Shown: positions 7,016 through 16,342, counted from the first letter of the stretch. The stretch: 41,591 nt of DNA from Prevotella sp. (GCA_017428805.1 JAFRQC010000054.1:1-41591), one strand, 5' to 3'. Translations and numbers: made by a program. Notes: generated from the letters alone by a model not told the origin.

Positions 7016-8356
7016 TTAGTAACATCCCAAGCCCTTGGCGGTGGACAGGGAGTCAAGGTGGAAGTCGTAGATGAGATTGTCTTCATCAATTGTCACAAAG
7101 TGTTTCTCTCCCTCGATGGAATCTTTGGGCGTCTCCCAGATGATATCGATGAAACTCTCGGGATCATCTTCCACCTTAGGGGTACGAAGCAGACATCTGT
7201 TGAATTCATAATCGAAGGTGACGGTTTCTTCACTACGCGTCTCAGCCATTACCACATCGTCGGCATAGCCAGTCATGATAGAACCGGCACAGTTGACATG
7301 GAGCGGGAAGTCGGTTTCACCGAAGAAATTGGTGAAACGGAAGGCCGCACCACGATCCGCCGAGAATGGATAGAACTGTCCGAACGTACATTGACTGATT
7401 TCCGCGATTCCACCGTAGATAGCAAAGCAGTCGCCACCGGTGTTCGTCAGCTGACAATGATTCAGACAAACATAGGAATTGACGGCGGACAGACCTGTAC
7501 CCTTGCAGTTATGGATGATACACTGCTCCATCTCCAAGCGATAATGTTCCGTATCCAATTCGGCCGAATCACAGACGACACCATTGATCGGATTACGTAT
7601 CTCCGTCCGAAGAAAGTAATTGTCCATGGAGGTTTCACGGATATGGATGCCATTCCACTGTCCGCTGACACGGTCGTAGGGCAGATAATCAAACATATCG
7701 TCGAGCCGGTCACCACGCATCACACAGTCTTCTGTGCGTAAGGTGCCATAAACATCGAGACCGGAACTGTCGTGGAAATAAAGCGTCGTATTCCTGATAG
7801 TCAGCGTAACGCCCTCCTCCACTTTCAGATCGCCGAAGATAATCAGCGGCACAGAAGACTCAATGACAGAATCCTTCGAAATCACTGGCGAATAGAGTTT
7901 CTTCGCATCCCACACCCAGGCCTGCAGACATACTTTCTGTTCGACACCGCTCTCGTGGATGAATACCAAGTCGTCTTCCAAGAGCACAGGATCCTGCTGT
8001 CCCGTCTCGCTGGCAGTCAGTTCCACAAAGACGAGAATGCTGTCATTGCGGCGTATCTCCACATCGGATGTCTGGGAACCATTGGCATTGTCGAGATAGA
8101 TGCCGTCAACGTTCACCCGATAGCCTGTCTGGTTGCCGCGACGAAGACGGACACGTTCCATACGGATGCCCGTATCATTCTGATTATACACCCAGAAGGT
8201 ATAGGTTGACGAGGGGGTACGGCTGAAGATAGTGTCCATCTTCAACGTATCCTCCGGGAAGGTCAGACGCAGACCTGTGCTTGTCGAGAATTTATCATCA
8301 TCCTGACAAGCCACAAGGCAACATACTATCGTAAGAACATAAAAAATCCGTTTCAT
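7016..8356 (-). CDS. Lipoprotein with right-handed beta-helix
   Basis: A 446-residue surface or periplasmic lipoprotein. The N-terminus MKRIFYVLTIVCCLVAC ends in a lipobox (LVAC), followed by Asp-rich residues. The central part (residues ~165-350) has short beta-strand repeats with conserved turns, such as VPLIIFGDLKVEEGVTLTI, LDVYGTLRTEDC and GIHIRE, ending in CKGTGLSAVNSYVCLNHCQL. This is the pattern of a right-handed parallel beta-helix, as in pectate-lyase-like proteins. No catalytic residues can be assigned. Similar conserved Bacteroidota proteins are annotated only as hypothetical or beta-helix proteins. It lies downstream of rubrerythrin on the same strand, separated by a long hairpin (8399-8470), and no clear -7 box is seen. 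Confidence 0.75.
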   Translation of the reverse strand: MKRIFYVLTIVCCLVACQDDDKFSTSTGLRLTFPEDTLKMDTIFSRTPSSTYTFWVYNQNDTGIRMERVRLRRGNQTGYRVNVDGIYLDNANGSQTSDVEIRRNDSILVFVELTASETGQQDPVLLEDDLVFIHESGVEQKVCLQAWVWDAKKLYSPVISKDSVIESSVPLIIFGDLKVEEGVTLTIRNTTLYFHDSSGLDVYGTLRTEDCVMRGDRLDDMFDYLPYDRVSGQWNGIHIRETSMDNYFLRTEIRNPINGVVCDSAELDTEHYRLEMEQCIIHNCKGTGLSAVNSYVCLNHCQLTNTGGDCFAIYGGIAEISQCTFGQFYPFSADRGAAFRFTNFFGETDFPLHVNCAGSIMTGYADDVVMAETRSEETVTFDYEFNRCLLRTPKVEDDPESFIDIIWETPKDSIEGEKHFVTIDEDNLIYDFHLDSLSTAKGLGCY

Positions 8357-8398
8357 CGTAATGATAAAACGGACATTTATTCATATTATTGTATAAAA

Positions 8399-8470
8399 AC
8401 AACGGATTATACGGATTTAACGGATTTTTTACTATGCACAACAATCCGTGTAATCCGTGAAATCCGTTGT
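8399..8470. repeat. Inverted repeat of ACGGATT words
   Basis: Three ACGGATT words at 8399-8426 face three inverted words at 8443-8470. The two 28-nt arms match at 24 of 28 positions with a 16-nt loop. It lies just after the rubrerythrin stop codon and probably ends that transcript. The same word family forms the hairpin at 28081-28177. Confidence 0.85.
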
Positions 8471-8475
8471 CCTAA

Positions 8476-9030
8476 TTACTTGAAGTAGCGTTTCAGGAGT
8501 CCAGCGAAGCCAGCACCGTGACGGGCCTCGTCCTTAGCCATCTCGTGAACGGTGTCGTGGATGGCATCGAAGCCGGCAACCTTGGCGTTCTTGGCGATAC
8601 GGAACTTGTCCTCGCAGGCACCAGCCTCAGCAGCAGCACGCTTCTCGAGGTTTGTCTTGGTGTCCCATACGCACTCACCCAGCAGCTCTGCGAAACGAGA
8701 GGCGTGGTCAGCCTCCTCAAAGGCATAGCGCTTGAAAGCCTCGGCGATTTCGGGATAGCCCTCACGGTCAGCCTGACGAGCCATAGCCAGATACATTCCT
8801 ACCTCGCTGCACTCACCATTGAAGTGGTTACGCAGGTCGTCAATCATCTCCTGTGACACACCCTCGGGCTTGCCGTCGCCAATGCGGTGAACAGTAGCAT
8901 ACGTGGTCTCGCCCTCGTCCTTCAACTCAGAGAACTTTGATGCGGGAGCCTTACAGATGGGGCACTTCTCGGGAGCAGCATCGCCTTCGTAGATATATCC
9001 ACAAACGGCGCAAATGAACTTTTTCTTCAT
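8476..9030 (-). CDS. Reverse rubrerythrin (rubredoxin-first)
   Basis: A 184-residue non-heme di-iron peroxidase of the oxidative-stress defence of anaerobes, reducing hydrogen peroxide at the expense of NADH through partner reductases. The rubredoxin domain comes first (Cys7, Cys10, Cys23, Cys26 in CAVCGY and CPICKAP), then a ferritin-like four-helix domain with the iron ligands in [17 protein letters not shown] and DEARHG. Classical rubrerythrins have the opposite order, so this is the reverse type. It is monocistronic or followed weakly by the lipoprotein gene. Its promoter box is at 9085-9092 on the minus strand, giving a leader of about 50 nt. No peroxide-sensor site can be assigned, although a Fur-type regulator is encoded 4 kb away. 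Confidence 0.93.
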   Translation of the reverse strand: MKKKFICAVCGYIYEGDAAPEKCPICKAPASKFSELKDEGETTYATVHRIGDGKPEGVSQEMIDDLRNHFNGECSEVGMYLAMARQADREGYPEIAEAFKRYAFEEADHASRFAELLGECVWDTKTNLEKRAAAEAGACEDKFRIAKNAKVAGFDAIHDTVHEMAKDEARHGAGFAGLLKRYFK

Positions 9031-9084
9031 AATCGTATTTGTCTTTTTTAGTTAATAATAAAAAAAATAGTTACATTATCACCG

Positions 9085-9092
9085 CAAAGATA
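9085..9092 (-). promoter_or_regulatory. -7 box of the rubrerythrin gene
   Basis: TATCTTTG on the minus strand, about 55 nt upstream of the start at 9030. Confidence 0.6.
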
Positions 9093-9094
9093 CG

Positions 9095-9132
9095 TATAAA
9101 AAATTAATCCCGCAACTATTTTGCAGGATTAA
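9095..9132 (-). terminator. Terminator of the fur-purA-hisS-CE12 operon
   Basis: Arms TTAATCCCGCAA (9104-9115) and TTGCAGGATTAA (9121-9132) pair at 11 of 12 positions with a 5-nt loop. On the minus strand a run of six T follows, as expected for an intrinsic terminator 24 nt after the CE12 stop. Confidence 0.75.
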
Positions 9133-9155
9133 TTGTCATTTTATATATGTTTAAC

Positions 9156-10001
9156 TTATTTCGCGTTCCGAACTCCCTTCACACGATAGGGCTTGAGTAC
9201 GGGAATCTCGTCACAAAGAGCATCGGCAAGAAGATTAGCAACGACCTGGGCACCATATATATTATAATGTGTATTGTCCTGCTTGCCTTGGGGGAGGCTT
9301 GGCTCCTCACCAGGACGGAACCACATATGGAGTTTCTTGGAGCCCTCACGACCAAGACGTTTCTCAAGGTCTTCGGTGATGCGGTTGGCATCGATGAAAT
9401 GGCAGTTCATACGACGCGCCACATCACAGGGAGCCACACGATAGAGGCCGTGAGTGTCGTTGAGCGTATCACCTTCGACAAGGTGTTCCGTATCGCTGAA
9501 GATAGTGTTACGCAACTGCTCATCGTCAGCCACCTCAGGCGGCATAATGAAGAAATTGCGACGAGCCACAGCGTTCATCAGCACAGGGATACCACCTTTC
9601 TCCCTCGTCTCACGGACATAACGGGCGAGATTATAGTCGAATGTAGAACCTGGATCGGTATGACGGGCAGGCTGTGCCTTTTCATCGTTATGGCCAAACT
9701 GAATGAGTACGTAATCGCCCGGCTGAATCTTCTCCAAAACCTTATCCCAACGACCCTCATCAAGGAAACTCTTCGAGGAACGGCCATTCACGGCGTGATT
9801 GTCAACCACGATGAAATCGGCATCGAAGCATTGCTGGAGCATCATACCCCAACCACGCTCCACCTTTCCACCAGTAGTGTCCTTATTGGCTGCGGTGGAA
9901 TCGCCAACCACGAAGATCGTTGTGGTCTTATCTGGCGTGGCTGCAATGAAGCCGCAGATGACGCAGATGACACAAATTAGAAACTTCAGACTTCTCATCA
10001 T
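9156..10001 (-). CDS. Rhamnogalacturonan acetylesterase (CE12, SGNH fold)
   Basis: A 281-residue secreted SGNH hydrolase that removes acetyl groups from pectic polysaccharide. A signal peptide covers residues 1-21. Block I is VVGDSTAANKD with nucleophile Ser35. Block II includes NHAVNGRSSKSF, block III is FGHND, and block V is DNTHYNIYGA with the Asp-x-x-His pair. These blocks are the CE12 signature. The gene begins 3 nt after hisS on the same strand, so a pectin-related enzyme rides at the end of a housekeeping operon, which is odd. Its signal peptide LICVICVICGF is encoded by a tandem word (9952-9978) of the kind usually found between genes. Confidence 0.9.
   Translation of the reverse strand: MMRSLKFLICVICVICGFIAATPDKTTTIFVVGDSTAANKDTTGGKVERGWGMMLQQCFDADFIVVDNHAVNGRSSKSFLDEGRWDKVLEKIQPGDYVLIQFGHNDEKAQPARHTDPGSTFDYNLARYVRETREKGGIPVLMNAVARRNFFIMPPEVADDEQLRNTIFSDTEHLVEGDTLNDTHGLYRVAPCDVARRMNCHFIDANRITEDLEKRLGREGSKKLHMWFRPGEEPSLPQGKQDNTHYNIYGAQVVANLLADALCDEIPVLKPYRVKGVRNAK
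9952..9978 (-). repeat. Tandem CGCAGATGA word inside a signal peptide
   Basis: On the plus strand, CCGCAGATGA, CGCAGATGA and CACAAATT follow one another, a 9-nt period. Read as codons on the minus strand this gives LICVICVICGF, the hydrophobic core of the CE12 signal peptide. Confidence 0.7.
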
Positions 10002-10004
10002 CTT

Positions 10005-11363
10005 CTATTTAACCTTTTCAATAAGTTCCTCAATAGCAAGGAGTTGCTGTTCTCCCGTCAACATATTCTTCAAGGTAAACTTACCCTCTGCCATCTCGTT
10101 CTCACCAGCCAGGGCGACAAACGGAATCTGCTTGGCATTGGCATAAGACATCTGCTTCTTCATCTTCGTGCCGTCGGGGAAGATCTCCGTACGGATACCA
10201 GCCTCACGAGCCTTTGCCACAGCGGGCAGACAATAAGCCGTTTCCTTCTCACCGAAGTTGATGAAGAGCAGCTGGGTGCCGTTGACTGCATCTGAAGGAT
10301 AACAATCGAGGGCGTTGAGTACATCGAAGATACGGTCTACACCGAAGGAGATGCCGACACCCGAAATTCCCGGCATACCGAAGATGCCGGTAAGGTTGTC
10401 ATAACGACCACCACCGGTAATGGAACCGATCTGCACATCAAGAGCCTTCACTTCGAAGATAGCACCTGTGTAGTAGTTCAGACCACGAGCCAAGGTGAGA
10501 TCGAGTTGGATTTCGTTCTTCAATCCCGTATTTTTTAAAGTATCGAGAATATAACGGCTCTCCTCTACTCCCTTCAGACCAATCTCGCTCGATGCAAGAA
10601 CTTCGGCGATAGTATCGAGTTTCTCGTCGTTGGAGCCTTCGAGGGAAATAATGGGCTGGAGTTTGGCGATCTGCTCCTCAGAGAGACCGTCCTCTCGCAG
10701 TTCCTGATTTACGTTGTCAAGGCCGATTTTATCGAGTTTATCGATGGCGACGGTGATATCCACGATCTTATCCGCAGCACCGATGACTTCGGCAATTCCC
10801 GTAAGGATCTTGCGGTTGTTGATCTTAATCTGCACACGGACACCAAAGCGGCTGAAAACCGTATCCACAATCTGCATCAGTTCTACCTCATTCAAGAGAG
10901 AATCGGAGCCTACGATGTCACCATCGAACTGCCAGAACTCACGGTAACGGCCTTTCTGCGGACGGTCTGCACGCCATACCGGCTGCATCTGATAACGCTT
11001 GAACGGCAACTGGAGTTCCTCACGGTGCATCACCACATAACGTGCAAAGGGCACAGTAAGGTCGTAACGCAGACCTTTCTCACACATCTTTGCAGCCAGA
11101 TGGAGGGCATTACGCTCTTTCAATTCCTCGTCTGTCACCTTAGCCAGACAGTCACCGGAGTTCAGCACTTTGAAGAGCAGTTTGTCACCCTCCTCGCCGT
11201 ACTTACCCATCAGCGTGCCGAGAGTTTCCATCGCCGGCGTCTCTATCTGCTGGAAGCCATAGAGTTGATACACCTGTTTGATGGTGTCGAAGATATAGTT
11301 GCGCTTCGCCATCTCCAATGGGGAGAAGTCGCGCGTACCTTTTGGAATACTTGGTTTTGCCAT
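10005..11363 (-). CDS. hisS: Histidyl-tRNA synthetase
   Basis: A class II aminoacyl-tRNA synthetase of 452 residues that charges tRNA-His. The N-terminus [21 protein letters not shown] is a hallmark, with motif 1 around [16 protein letters not shown]. Motif 2 lies near the segment [20 protein letters not shown], and the histidine-A loop is [15 protein letters not shown]. The C-terminal ~95 residues ([17 protein letters not shown] onward) form the anticodon-binding domain. It lies 2 nt after purA and 3 nt before the CE12 esterase. Length is normal for Bacteroidota HisS. Confidence 0.97.
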   Translation of the reverse strand: MAKPSIPKGTRDFSPLEMAKRNYIFDTIKQVYQLYGFQQIETPAMETLGTLMGKYGEEGDKLLFKVLNSGDCLAKVTDEELKERNALHLAAKMCEKGLRYDLTVPFARYVVMHREELQLPFKRYQMQPVWRADRPQKGRYREFWQFDGDIVGSDSLLNEVELMQIVDTVFSRFGVRVQIKINNRKILTGIAEVIGAADKIVDITVAIDKLDKIGLDNVNQELREDGLSEEQIAKLQPIISLEGSNDEKLDTIAEVLASSEIGLKGVEESRYILDTLKNTGLKNEIQLDLTLARGLNYYTGAIFEVKALDVQIGSITGGGRYDNLTGIFGMPGISGVGISFGVDRIFDVLNALDCYPSDAVNGTQLLFINFGEKETAYCLPAVAKAREAGIRTEIFPDGTKMKKQMSYANAKQIPFVALAGENEMAEGKFTLKNMLTGEQQLLAIEELIEKVK

Positions 11364-11365
11364 AT

Positions 11366-12637
11366 TTATTTACGAACAATAGTCTGGTCGCGGTCAGGAC
11401 CAATAGAAATAATCTTAATGGGCGTCTCGAGCTGAGCCTCCAGGAATGCGATGTAATCCTTGAACTCCTTCGGGAACTGGTCCTCAGAAGTGAACTTCGT
11501 CATATCCGTCTTCCATCCGGGGAGTTCCTGATAGACAGGTTCGATGCCCTCCTCGATGTCATAGGGGAAATAGTCGATTTCAACGCCATTCTGCTTATAG
11601 GCGACACAGGCCTTGATGGTATCGAAGCCGTCAAGCACATCACTCTTCATCATAATCAGTTGAGTGACACCATTGACCATAATAGAATACTTCAAGGCCA
11701 CAAGGTCGATCCACCCACAACGGCGCTCACGACCAGTCACAGCACCATACTCGTGCCCTAAGTCACGAATGGTCTTGCCCGTTTCATCGAACAACTCCGT
11801 GGGGAACGGACCCGCACCAACACGTGTGCAATAAGCCTTCATAATACCATAGACATCACCGATCTTGTTCGGGCCGATACCAAGCCCCGTGCAGGCACCA
11901 GCGCAGATGGTATTGGAAGAGGTAACGAACGGATAGCTGCCGAAGTCTATGTCGAGCATTGTACCCTGGGCACCCTCACAAAGCACGCTCTTGCCGCTCT
12001 TGAGGATATTGTTGATCTCATGCTCAGAGTCCACGATGGGGAATTGGCGAAGGTATTCAACACCCTCAAGCCACTTCTTTTCAACCTCTGTGATATCGTA
12101 CTCAAAGTTCAGCGACTTCAAGATAGCCTCGTGACGAGCCTTGGCCTTGGCATACTTCTCTGGGAAGTTCTCGAGGATATCACCAACACGCAGACCATTA
12201 CGGCTGATTTTATCGGTATAGGTCGGGCCGATACCCTTACCAGTAGTACCAACCTTATTCTTTCCTTTCTGAGCCTCATAGGCAGCATCAAGCACACGAT
12301 GAGTAGGCATAATGAGATGAGTCTTCTTCGAGATATGCAGACGTGAGTGCAAGTCGTGACCGCTGGCCTCGAGAGCCTTGGCCTCATCCATAAAGAGATC
12401 CGGAGCGAGCACCACACCATTACCGATGATGTTCACCTTACCACCCTGGAAGATACCCGATGGAATCGAGCGCAGGACATACTTCTGACCTTCAAACTCC
12501 AGCGTATGACCGGCATTAGGACCACCCTGGAAACGGGCCACCACATCGTACTTCGGGGTCAGCACATCGACCACCTTACCTTTTCCCTCGTCGCCCCATT
12601 GCAAACCCAACAGGACATCAACTTTTCCTTTGTTCAT
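11366..12637 (-). CDS. purA: Adenylosuccinate synthetase
   Basis: A 423-residue cytosolic enzyme that makes adenylosuccinate from IMP, aspartate and GTP, the committed step to AMP. The P-loop-like segment [15 protein letters not shown] is near residue 11. [20 protein letters not shown] and [11 protein letters not shown] follow in the expected order, with the base-recognition loop [15 protein letters not shown] after them. It stands between the Fur-type gene (3 nt away) and hisS (2 nt away), so all three are surely co-transcribed and probably translationally coupled. Confidence 0.98.
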   Translation of the reverse strand: MNKGKVDVLLGLQWGDEGKGKVVDVLTPKYDVVARFQGGPNAGHTLEFEGQKYVLRSIPSGIFQGGKVNIIGNGVVLAPDLFMDEAKALEASGHDLHSRLHISKKTHLIMPTHRVLDAAYEAQKGKNKVGTTGKGIGPTYTDKISRNGLRVGDILENFPEKYAKAKARHEAILKSLNFEYDITEVEKKWLEGVEYLRQFPIVDSEHEINNILKSGKSVLCEGAQGTMLDIDFGSYPFVTSSNTICAGACTGLGIGPNKIGDVYGIMKAYCTRVGAGPFPTELFDETGKTIRDLGHEYGAVTGRERRCGWIDLVALKYSIMVNGVTQLIMMKSDVLDGFDTIKACVAYKQNGVEIDYFPYDIEEGIEPVYQELPGWKTDMTKFTSEDQFPKEFKDYIAFLEAQLETPIKIISIGPDRDQTIVRK

Positions 12638-12640
12638 AAT

Positions 12641-13135
12641 CTATCGTTTTACATTTGTCTTCTGTTTCTTCCGTTTTGTGATCTTTGCCTGGCAGGTGCT
12701 GCACACCCCATAGACATAAAGCGTGAAGCCGTCCTTACGGAACCTCTTTGTCTGCATATTCTCCACAGCCTCACTTATCTCTGCCGACTTGACCTCACTC
12801 ACCTTCCCGCACATCGTACAGATCTGATGACAATGGCTGGTGTTGTCGTAACAAGCCTCATATTTCGTCGTTCCCTGAAAACGGTGACGGATTACAAGGC
12901 GCAGTTCCATAAACAAGTTGAGTGTATTGTACATCGTGGCCCTGCTCACGTGGAAATTCATTTCCTTGAGAAGCCTCGCGTTGAGTTCCTCTAACGTGAA
13001 ATGACCGTTGATGTTATAGATGGCCCGGAGGATGGTATAGCGTTCCAACGTCTTGCGATGATTGTTCATCTCAAGATAGTTGTCCAAGATACGCTCTACG
13101 GCGCTGATCACGCTTTCCTTGTTCGAAATAGCCAT
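12641..13135 (-). CDS. Fur-family metal or peroxide regulator
   Basis: A 164-residue DNA-binding repressor from the ATG at 13135. The N-terminal winged helix includes TLERYTILRAIYNINGHFTL and SRATMYNTLNLFMELRLV, the recognition-helix region. The C-terminal dimerisation domain carries two CxxC pairs (CTMC and CSTC) for structural zinc and the histidine cluster HCHQ. The sequence does not let me separate Fur from PerR, so no symbol is given. The longer frame to 13177 is rejected because a TACCTTTG promoter box at 13167-13174 lies inside it. The gene leads a tight operon with purA and hisS, so purine synthesis and tRNA charging may follow its control. The C-terminus is Lys-rich. Confidence 0.88.
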   Translation of the reverse strand: MAISNKESVISAVERILDNYLEMNNHRKTLERYTILRAIYNINGHFTLEELNARLLKEMNFHVSRATMYNTLNLFMELRLVIRHRFQGTTKYEACYDNTSHCHQICTMCGKVSEVKSAEISEAVENMQTKRFRKDGFTLYVYGVCSTCQAKITKRKKQKTNVKR

Positions 13136-13166
13136 CGTTAATTCTGTCGTTTCCTTGAAAACCGCA

Positions 13167-13174
13167 CAAAGGTA
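13167..13174 (-). promoter_or_regulatory. -7 box of the fur-type operon
   Basis: TACCTTTG on the minus strand, about 32 nt upstream of the ATG at 13135. Confidence 0.65.
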
Positions 13175-13205
13175 CACATTTTCAGAGAGACAGACGATAG
13201 TTTAT

Positions 13206-13826
13206 TTATAAAAAATCTAAATTAATGGTTTTTATTGCGCTTTTGGCCAGTCTTTTGTATATAATACCGAGTTCTGCAAAGCGTTGCATACTGCTCATTG
13301 CTGCTTTCCTGACAGTCATACTCTCACCTTGAAGGGCTGCCAAAGCCTGGTCGATGAATTCATTGATTCCGCGCTCGTTGGGTTCCTGTCCGTTCATAAA
13401 CAGGCGTGAGAGGATATGGAAGCCGCAGAGCTGATAGAGTTCCTTGTCAGAGGCAATCCAGGTATAGGCTTTCTCAGGGGCGTATGGCAGATACTGATAG
13501 AGGTTAAAAGCCGCCTGTTCGGCAATCTCCGAATTAGGTGTCTGTTCCATCCAGATATCAATGACCTCAGGCAGCACCACATCAGCAGGCATAATCATCG
13601 TAGCCAGGATCTTACATTCCCGCACATTTTCCTTCCACAAGGCGATGGCGAGGTCGTAGTTTTTGCCGATTTCATCAGCCTTTTCCCGCAGTCGTAGCAT
13701 AGTGGCGCCCCAGTTCAGATGATAGTCGAGTCCCTTCTCACGCATCGACTGCGCAACCGCACCATCCATCATTTGACGGAACGACTGTTTGATGGCCTTC
13801 ACCTGATTGTTGATCTCCTGATTCAT
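13206..13826 (-). CDS. DNA alkylation repair protein (AlkD-like, HEAT repeats)
   Basis: A 206-residue all-helical protein. Repeated helical pairs such as YDLAIALWKENVRECKILATM, IAEQAAFNLYQYLP and ELYQLCGFHILSRLFM fit the HEAT-like fold of AlkD glycosylases, which remove bulky N3- and N7-alkylated bases. The segment LALWKENVRECKILATMI resembles the AlkD region LW.....E.R..A. It is shorter than the usual ~230 residues. It lies 6 nt after the dipeptidyl peptidase III gene, as the last gene of that operon. I am fairly sure of the fold and less sure that it is an active enzyme. Confidence 0.68.
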   Translation of the reverse strand: MNQEINNQVKAIKQSFRQMMDGAVAQSMREKGLDYHLNWGATMLRLREKADEIGKNYDLAIALWKENVRECKILATMIMPADVVLPEVIDIWMEQTPNSEIAEQAAFNLYQYLPYAPEKAYTWIASDKELYQLCGFHILSRLFMNGQEPNERGINEFIDQALAALQGESMTVRKAAMSSMQRFAELGIIYKRLAKSAIKTINLDFL

Positions 13827-13832
13827 ACGTGT

Positions 13833-15803
13833 TCAAATCAAAGTTCCGTATTCCGTGCTGTATCTGAGCATCTGGTGCGCATAACTCTCACCATAATACA
13901 ACTGCACGTCAACCATCTGACCATTTTGATCATAGACAGGCAGCATCATCGGGTTGATGAAACCTTTATAGGGTGCCAGATCCAAACGACGATAACGTTC
14001 CAAGACCTCCTGATGAAGTTCGGCATCCACCTGAACGGCATAACGTTCCACCAGCTGACGGGCTGCTTCGAAATCTCCCTCGCTCTTGATGCGCTGCACT
14101 TCTGCCAACAGACGGGCAAAGAGTTGACGGAGTCCATCGTAATCCACTACCTCCACATAGGTTTTCCCATCGCGCTTGATGAGTCTAACGGCATTGCCAT
14201 TCTCCAGACACCAATGGGCTATTAATGCCCTATTCCGCATATGGGCCTCTTCAATCTGGTTGCCTGGCGTGATACGAATGAGCTGGGTCATCAGACCGTT
14301 CATCATATAGGTATAGTATTGAGACTTAAACGCCTCCATATCAGGCGTCAGGCCCAACTCCACCAGTTTGGGATCTGCGATATAATAGAGTCCGAAGAGG
14401 TCTGCCCTCGCCTCCTCGATGGTATTGCCATAGGCTTTCAGTGCATCAGGGTCAACACTAGGCAGAAGCCTTCCGCTGCCGTGTCCCAGACACTCATGCA
14501 GATCGGTATGCAAGTCATCGCAGACATCGCCGTATTTCCCGATTAAATCTAATGTTTTCTGGTCTATCACGAATTCTTCACGGAACCCATTGCCATGAGC
14601 CGCCTTATTATAGGCATCGGTGATATTGCTGATGGTGATGCTCTTAGAACCATATTCTGCCCTTATCCAGTCGGCATTGGGAAGATTGATGCCGATAGCC
14701 GTAGAAGGATACTCATCACCGCCGAGCATAGCTGCACAGATGACATTCGCAGAAACACCCTTAACCACCGGCTTACGGAAACGAGGATCTACGGGAGAAT
14801 GATCCTCAAACCACTGGGCATTGCTGCTGATTGTCCGGGTACGTTGAGTGGCAGTTTCATCGATATACTCCACCAGTCCTTCCCACGAGCCTTTCAATCC
14901 CAACGGATCACCATAGACTTCGATAAAGCCGTTGATGAAATCGATGGCAGAATTATGCTCTTTCAACCATTCAATACAATATTCATTGAAAGTCTGTAAG
15001 TTACCTGATTCATAATAACTTATCAACAAATCAATGACCTTTCTTTGCTGCTCGTTTTCTGCTACCTGAGCGGCCTTCCTGAGCCAATAGACGATATGTC
15101 GGATAGCATTGGCATAACGGCCGTTGGCAGACCAAACCAACTCCTTCACCTCACCGTTCTCCTTCACCAGCGTAGAGTTCAATCCGAAAGATGGCGGCGT
15201 ATCCTTAGCCGGTTCGTTTTTCTTCATTTCATCGTAGAAGGCTTCGGCTTCTGCCTGAGTGACGCCCTCATAGAAATGACAAGCCGATGTCTGTATCAGG
15301 TCTTCACCGTCAGCCTTGTTCACCCGTTTGGGCAGCACCTGCGGATCAAACATTACCGGAAAGAGTTCATCGCACATTTCATCGAGTGTCTCCCCTGCCC
15401 TGAGCGGCAGTCGTCGGGCATCCACCTTCTGAAGCTGTTCACGAAGACAGTCAGACGAAAAGCCGGGCATCATCTTCTCGCAGCCATAGTGATGATAGAT
15501 GCCGTTGGAGAACCAGATACGTTTCAGATACACCTCCACAGCACGAAACTCGTCTGTGTCGTGGTTGATGTCCCGGTCCGTAAAAACAACCTCCATCATC
15601 TTACGAATCCTGAGGTTGTACTTTCCAAACTGATCGAATGTGATATCCCTGCCGTATAGTGTGGCTTTCGAAAGATAATAAATTAGTTCTTTCTGCTTGG
15701 GGACAAGCTTTTCAAAACCCGTCAGTTGATACCTAAGCAGTTGCAAGTCGGCAAACCGCTCATCCCGATAATTGAAATCAGGGACTTCAGCCTCCTGCCT
15801 CAT
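13833..15803 (-). CDS. Dipeptidyl peptidase III (M49)
   Basis: A 656-residue zinc metallopeptidase that releases dipeptides from peptide N-termini. The zinc motif of the Bacteroidota subtype is HECLGH (His436, Glu437, His441), and the third ligand motif EEARAD follows at about residues 463-468. The family normally uses HELLGH in eukaryotes and HEXXGH in Bacteroides, so this is typical. Homologues I remember from Bacteroides have a signal peptide. This one begins MRQEAEVPDFNYRDERFADL with none, and its start overlaps the AraC-type gene by 4 nt (ATGA), so it looks cytosolic and translationally coupled to the regulator. An AlkD-like gene follows after 6 nt. Confidence 0.93.
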   Translation of the reverse strand: MRQEAEVPDFNYRDERFADLQLLRYQLTGFEKLVPKQKELIYYLSKATLYGRDITFDQFGKYNLRIRKMMEVVFTDRDINHDTDEFRAVEVYLKRIWFSNGIYHHYGCEKMMPGFSSDCLREQLQKVDARRLPLRAGETLDEMCDELFPVMFDPQVLPKRVNKADGEDLIQTSACHFYEGVTQAEAEAFYDEMKKNEPAKDTPPSFGLNSTLVKENGEVKELVWSANGRYANAIRHIVYWLRKAAQVAENEQQRKVIDLLISYYESGNLQTFNEYCIEWLKEHNSAIDFINGFIEVYGDPLGLKGSWEGLVEYIDETATQRTRTISSNAQWFEDHSPVDPRFRKPVVKGVSANVICAAMLGGDEYPSTAIGINLPNADWIRAEYGSKSITISNITDAYNKAAHGNGFREEFVIDQKTLDLIGKYGDVCDDLHTDLHECLGHGSGRLLPSVDPDALKAYGNTIEEARADLFGLYYIADPKLVELGLTPDMEAFKSQYYTYMMNGLMTQLIRITPGNQIEEAHMRNRALIAHWCLENGNAVRLIKRDGKTYVEVVDYDGLRQLFARLLAEVQRIKSEGDFEAARQLVERYAVQVDAELHQEVLERYRRLDLAPYKGFINPMMLPVYDQNGQMVDVQLYYGESYAHQMLRYSTEYGTLI

Positions 15804-16306
15804 GCCTCAGCCTTCTTTGCCTTTGTCTTTGCTTTAGCCTTTGGCTTCGCCTTTGCCTTGCGCGTGGGCTTGGGAACCAGCATAGAAGGATGCTGTTTGA
15901 GGTGCTGCATACGATAATCCCTCGGGGTAATGCCTACGACTCTGAAGAACGAAGCGTAGAACGACTGACGGTTGGAGAAGCCAACCATATCGCTGACTTC
16001 CTCCATACGCAGTTTCTGGTAACGCTTGTCAACGAGGATGGTCATTGCCTCTTCGATACGGTACTTGTTGACGAACGAAGTGTAGTTCATGTGGAAACGA
16101 ACATTGACGATTGCAGAAATGTAACGCGTGTTAGTACCCAATTCTTCAGCTAATTTCTTAGCGGAATAATCCTTGTCGCGATACTTCTTCTGCATGACGA
16201 TAATGTTCATGATCTTCTCCTGCATCTCATCCATCATCTTCGGGCTCACCAGACTTCTGTAGGCGGCCACCTTTTCCTTTTTTTCAGTAATGTTGTACTT
16301 CGCCAT
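15800..16306 (-). CDS. AraC-type HTH regulator with Lys/Ala-rich tail
   Basis: A 168-residue DNA-binding protein. Residues ~45-135 form an AraC-type double helix-turn-helix: YSAKKLAEELGTNTRYISAI, then the linker FVNKYRIEEAMTILVD, then MEEVSDMVGFSNRQSFYASF and the ending RVVGITPRDYR. There is no sugar-binding or receiver domain; the N-terminus is a short charged helix. After residue ~148 the protein ends in a basic tail of alternating K and A (KAKAKPKAKAKTKAKK), like histone-H1-type tails. The promoter box is at 16335-16342. It heads the operon with dipeptidyl peptidase III. Target genes are unknown. Confidence 0.85.
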   Translation of the reverse strand: MAKYNITEKKEKVAAYRSLVSPKMMDEMQEKIMNIIVMQKKYRDKDYSAKKLAEELGTNTRYISAIVNVRFHMNYTSFVNKYRIEEAMTILVDKRYQKLRMEEVSDMVGFSNRQSFYASFFRVVGITPRDYRMQHLKQHPSMLVPKPTRKAKAKPKAKAKTKAKKAEA

Positions 16307-16334
16307 TTTACTATACGGATTGTTGATTAATGTG

Positions 16335-16342
16335 CAAATATA
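16335..16342 (-). promoter_or_regulatory. -7 box of the AraC-type operon
   Basis: TATATTTG on the minus strand, about 29 nt upstream of the start at 16306. The rest of the 266-nt gap to the next gene is AT-rich, with no other clear site except the divergent promoter at 16546. Confidence 0.5.
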
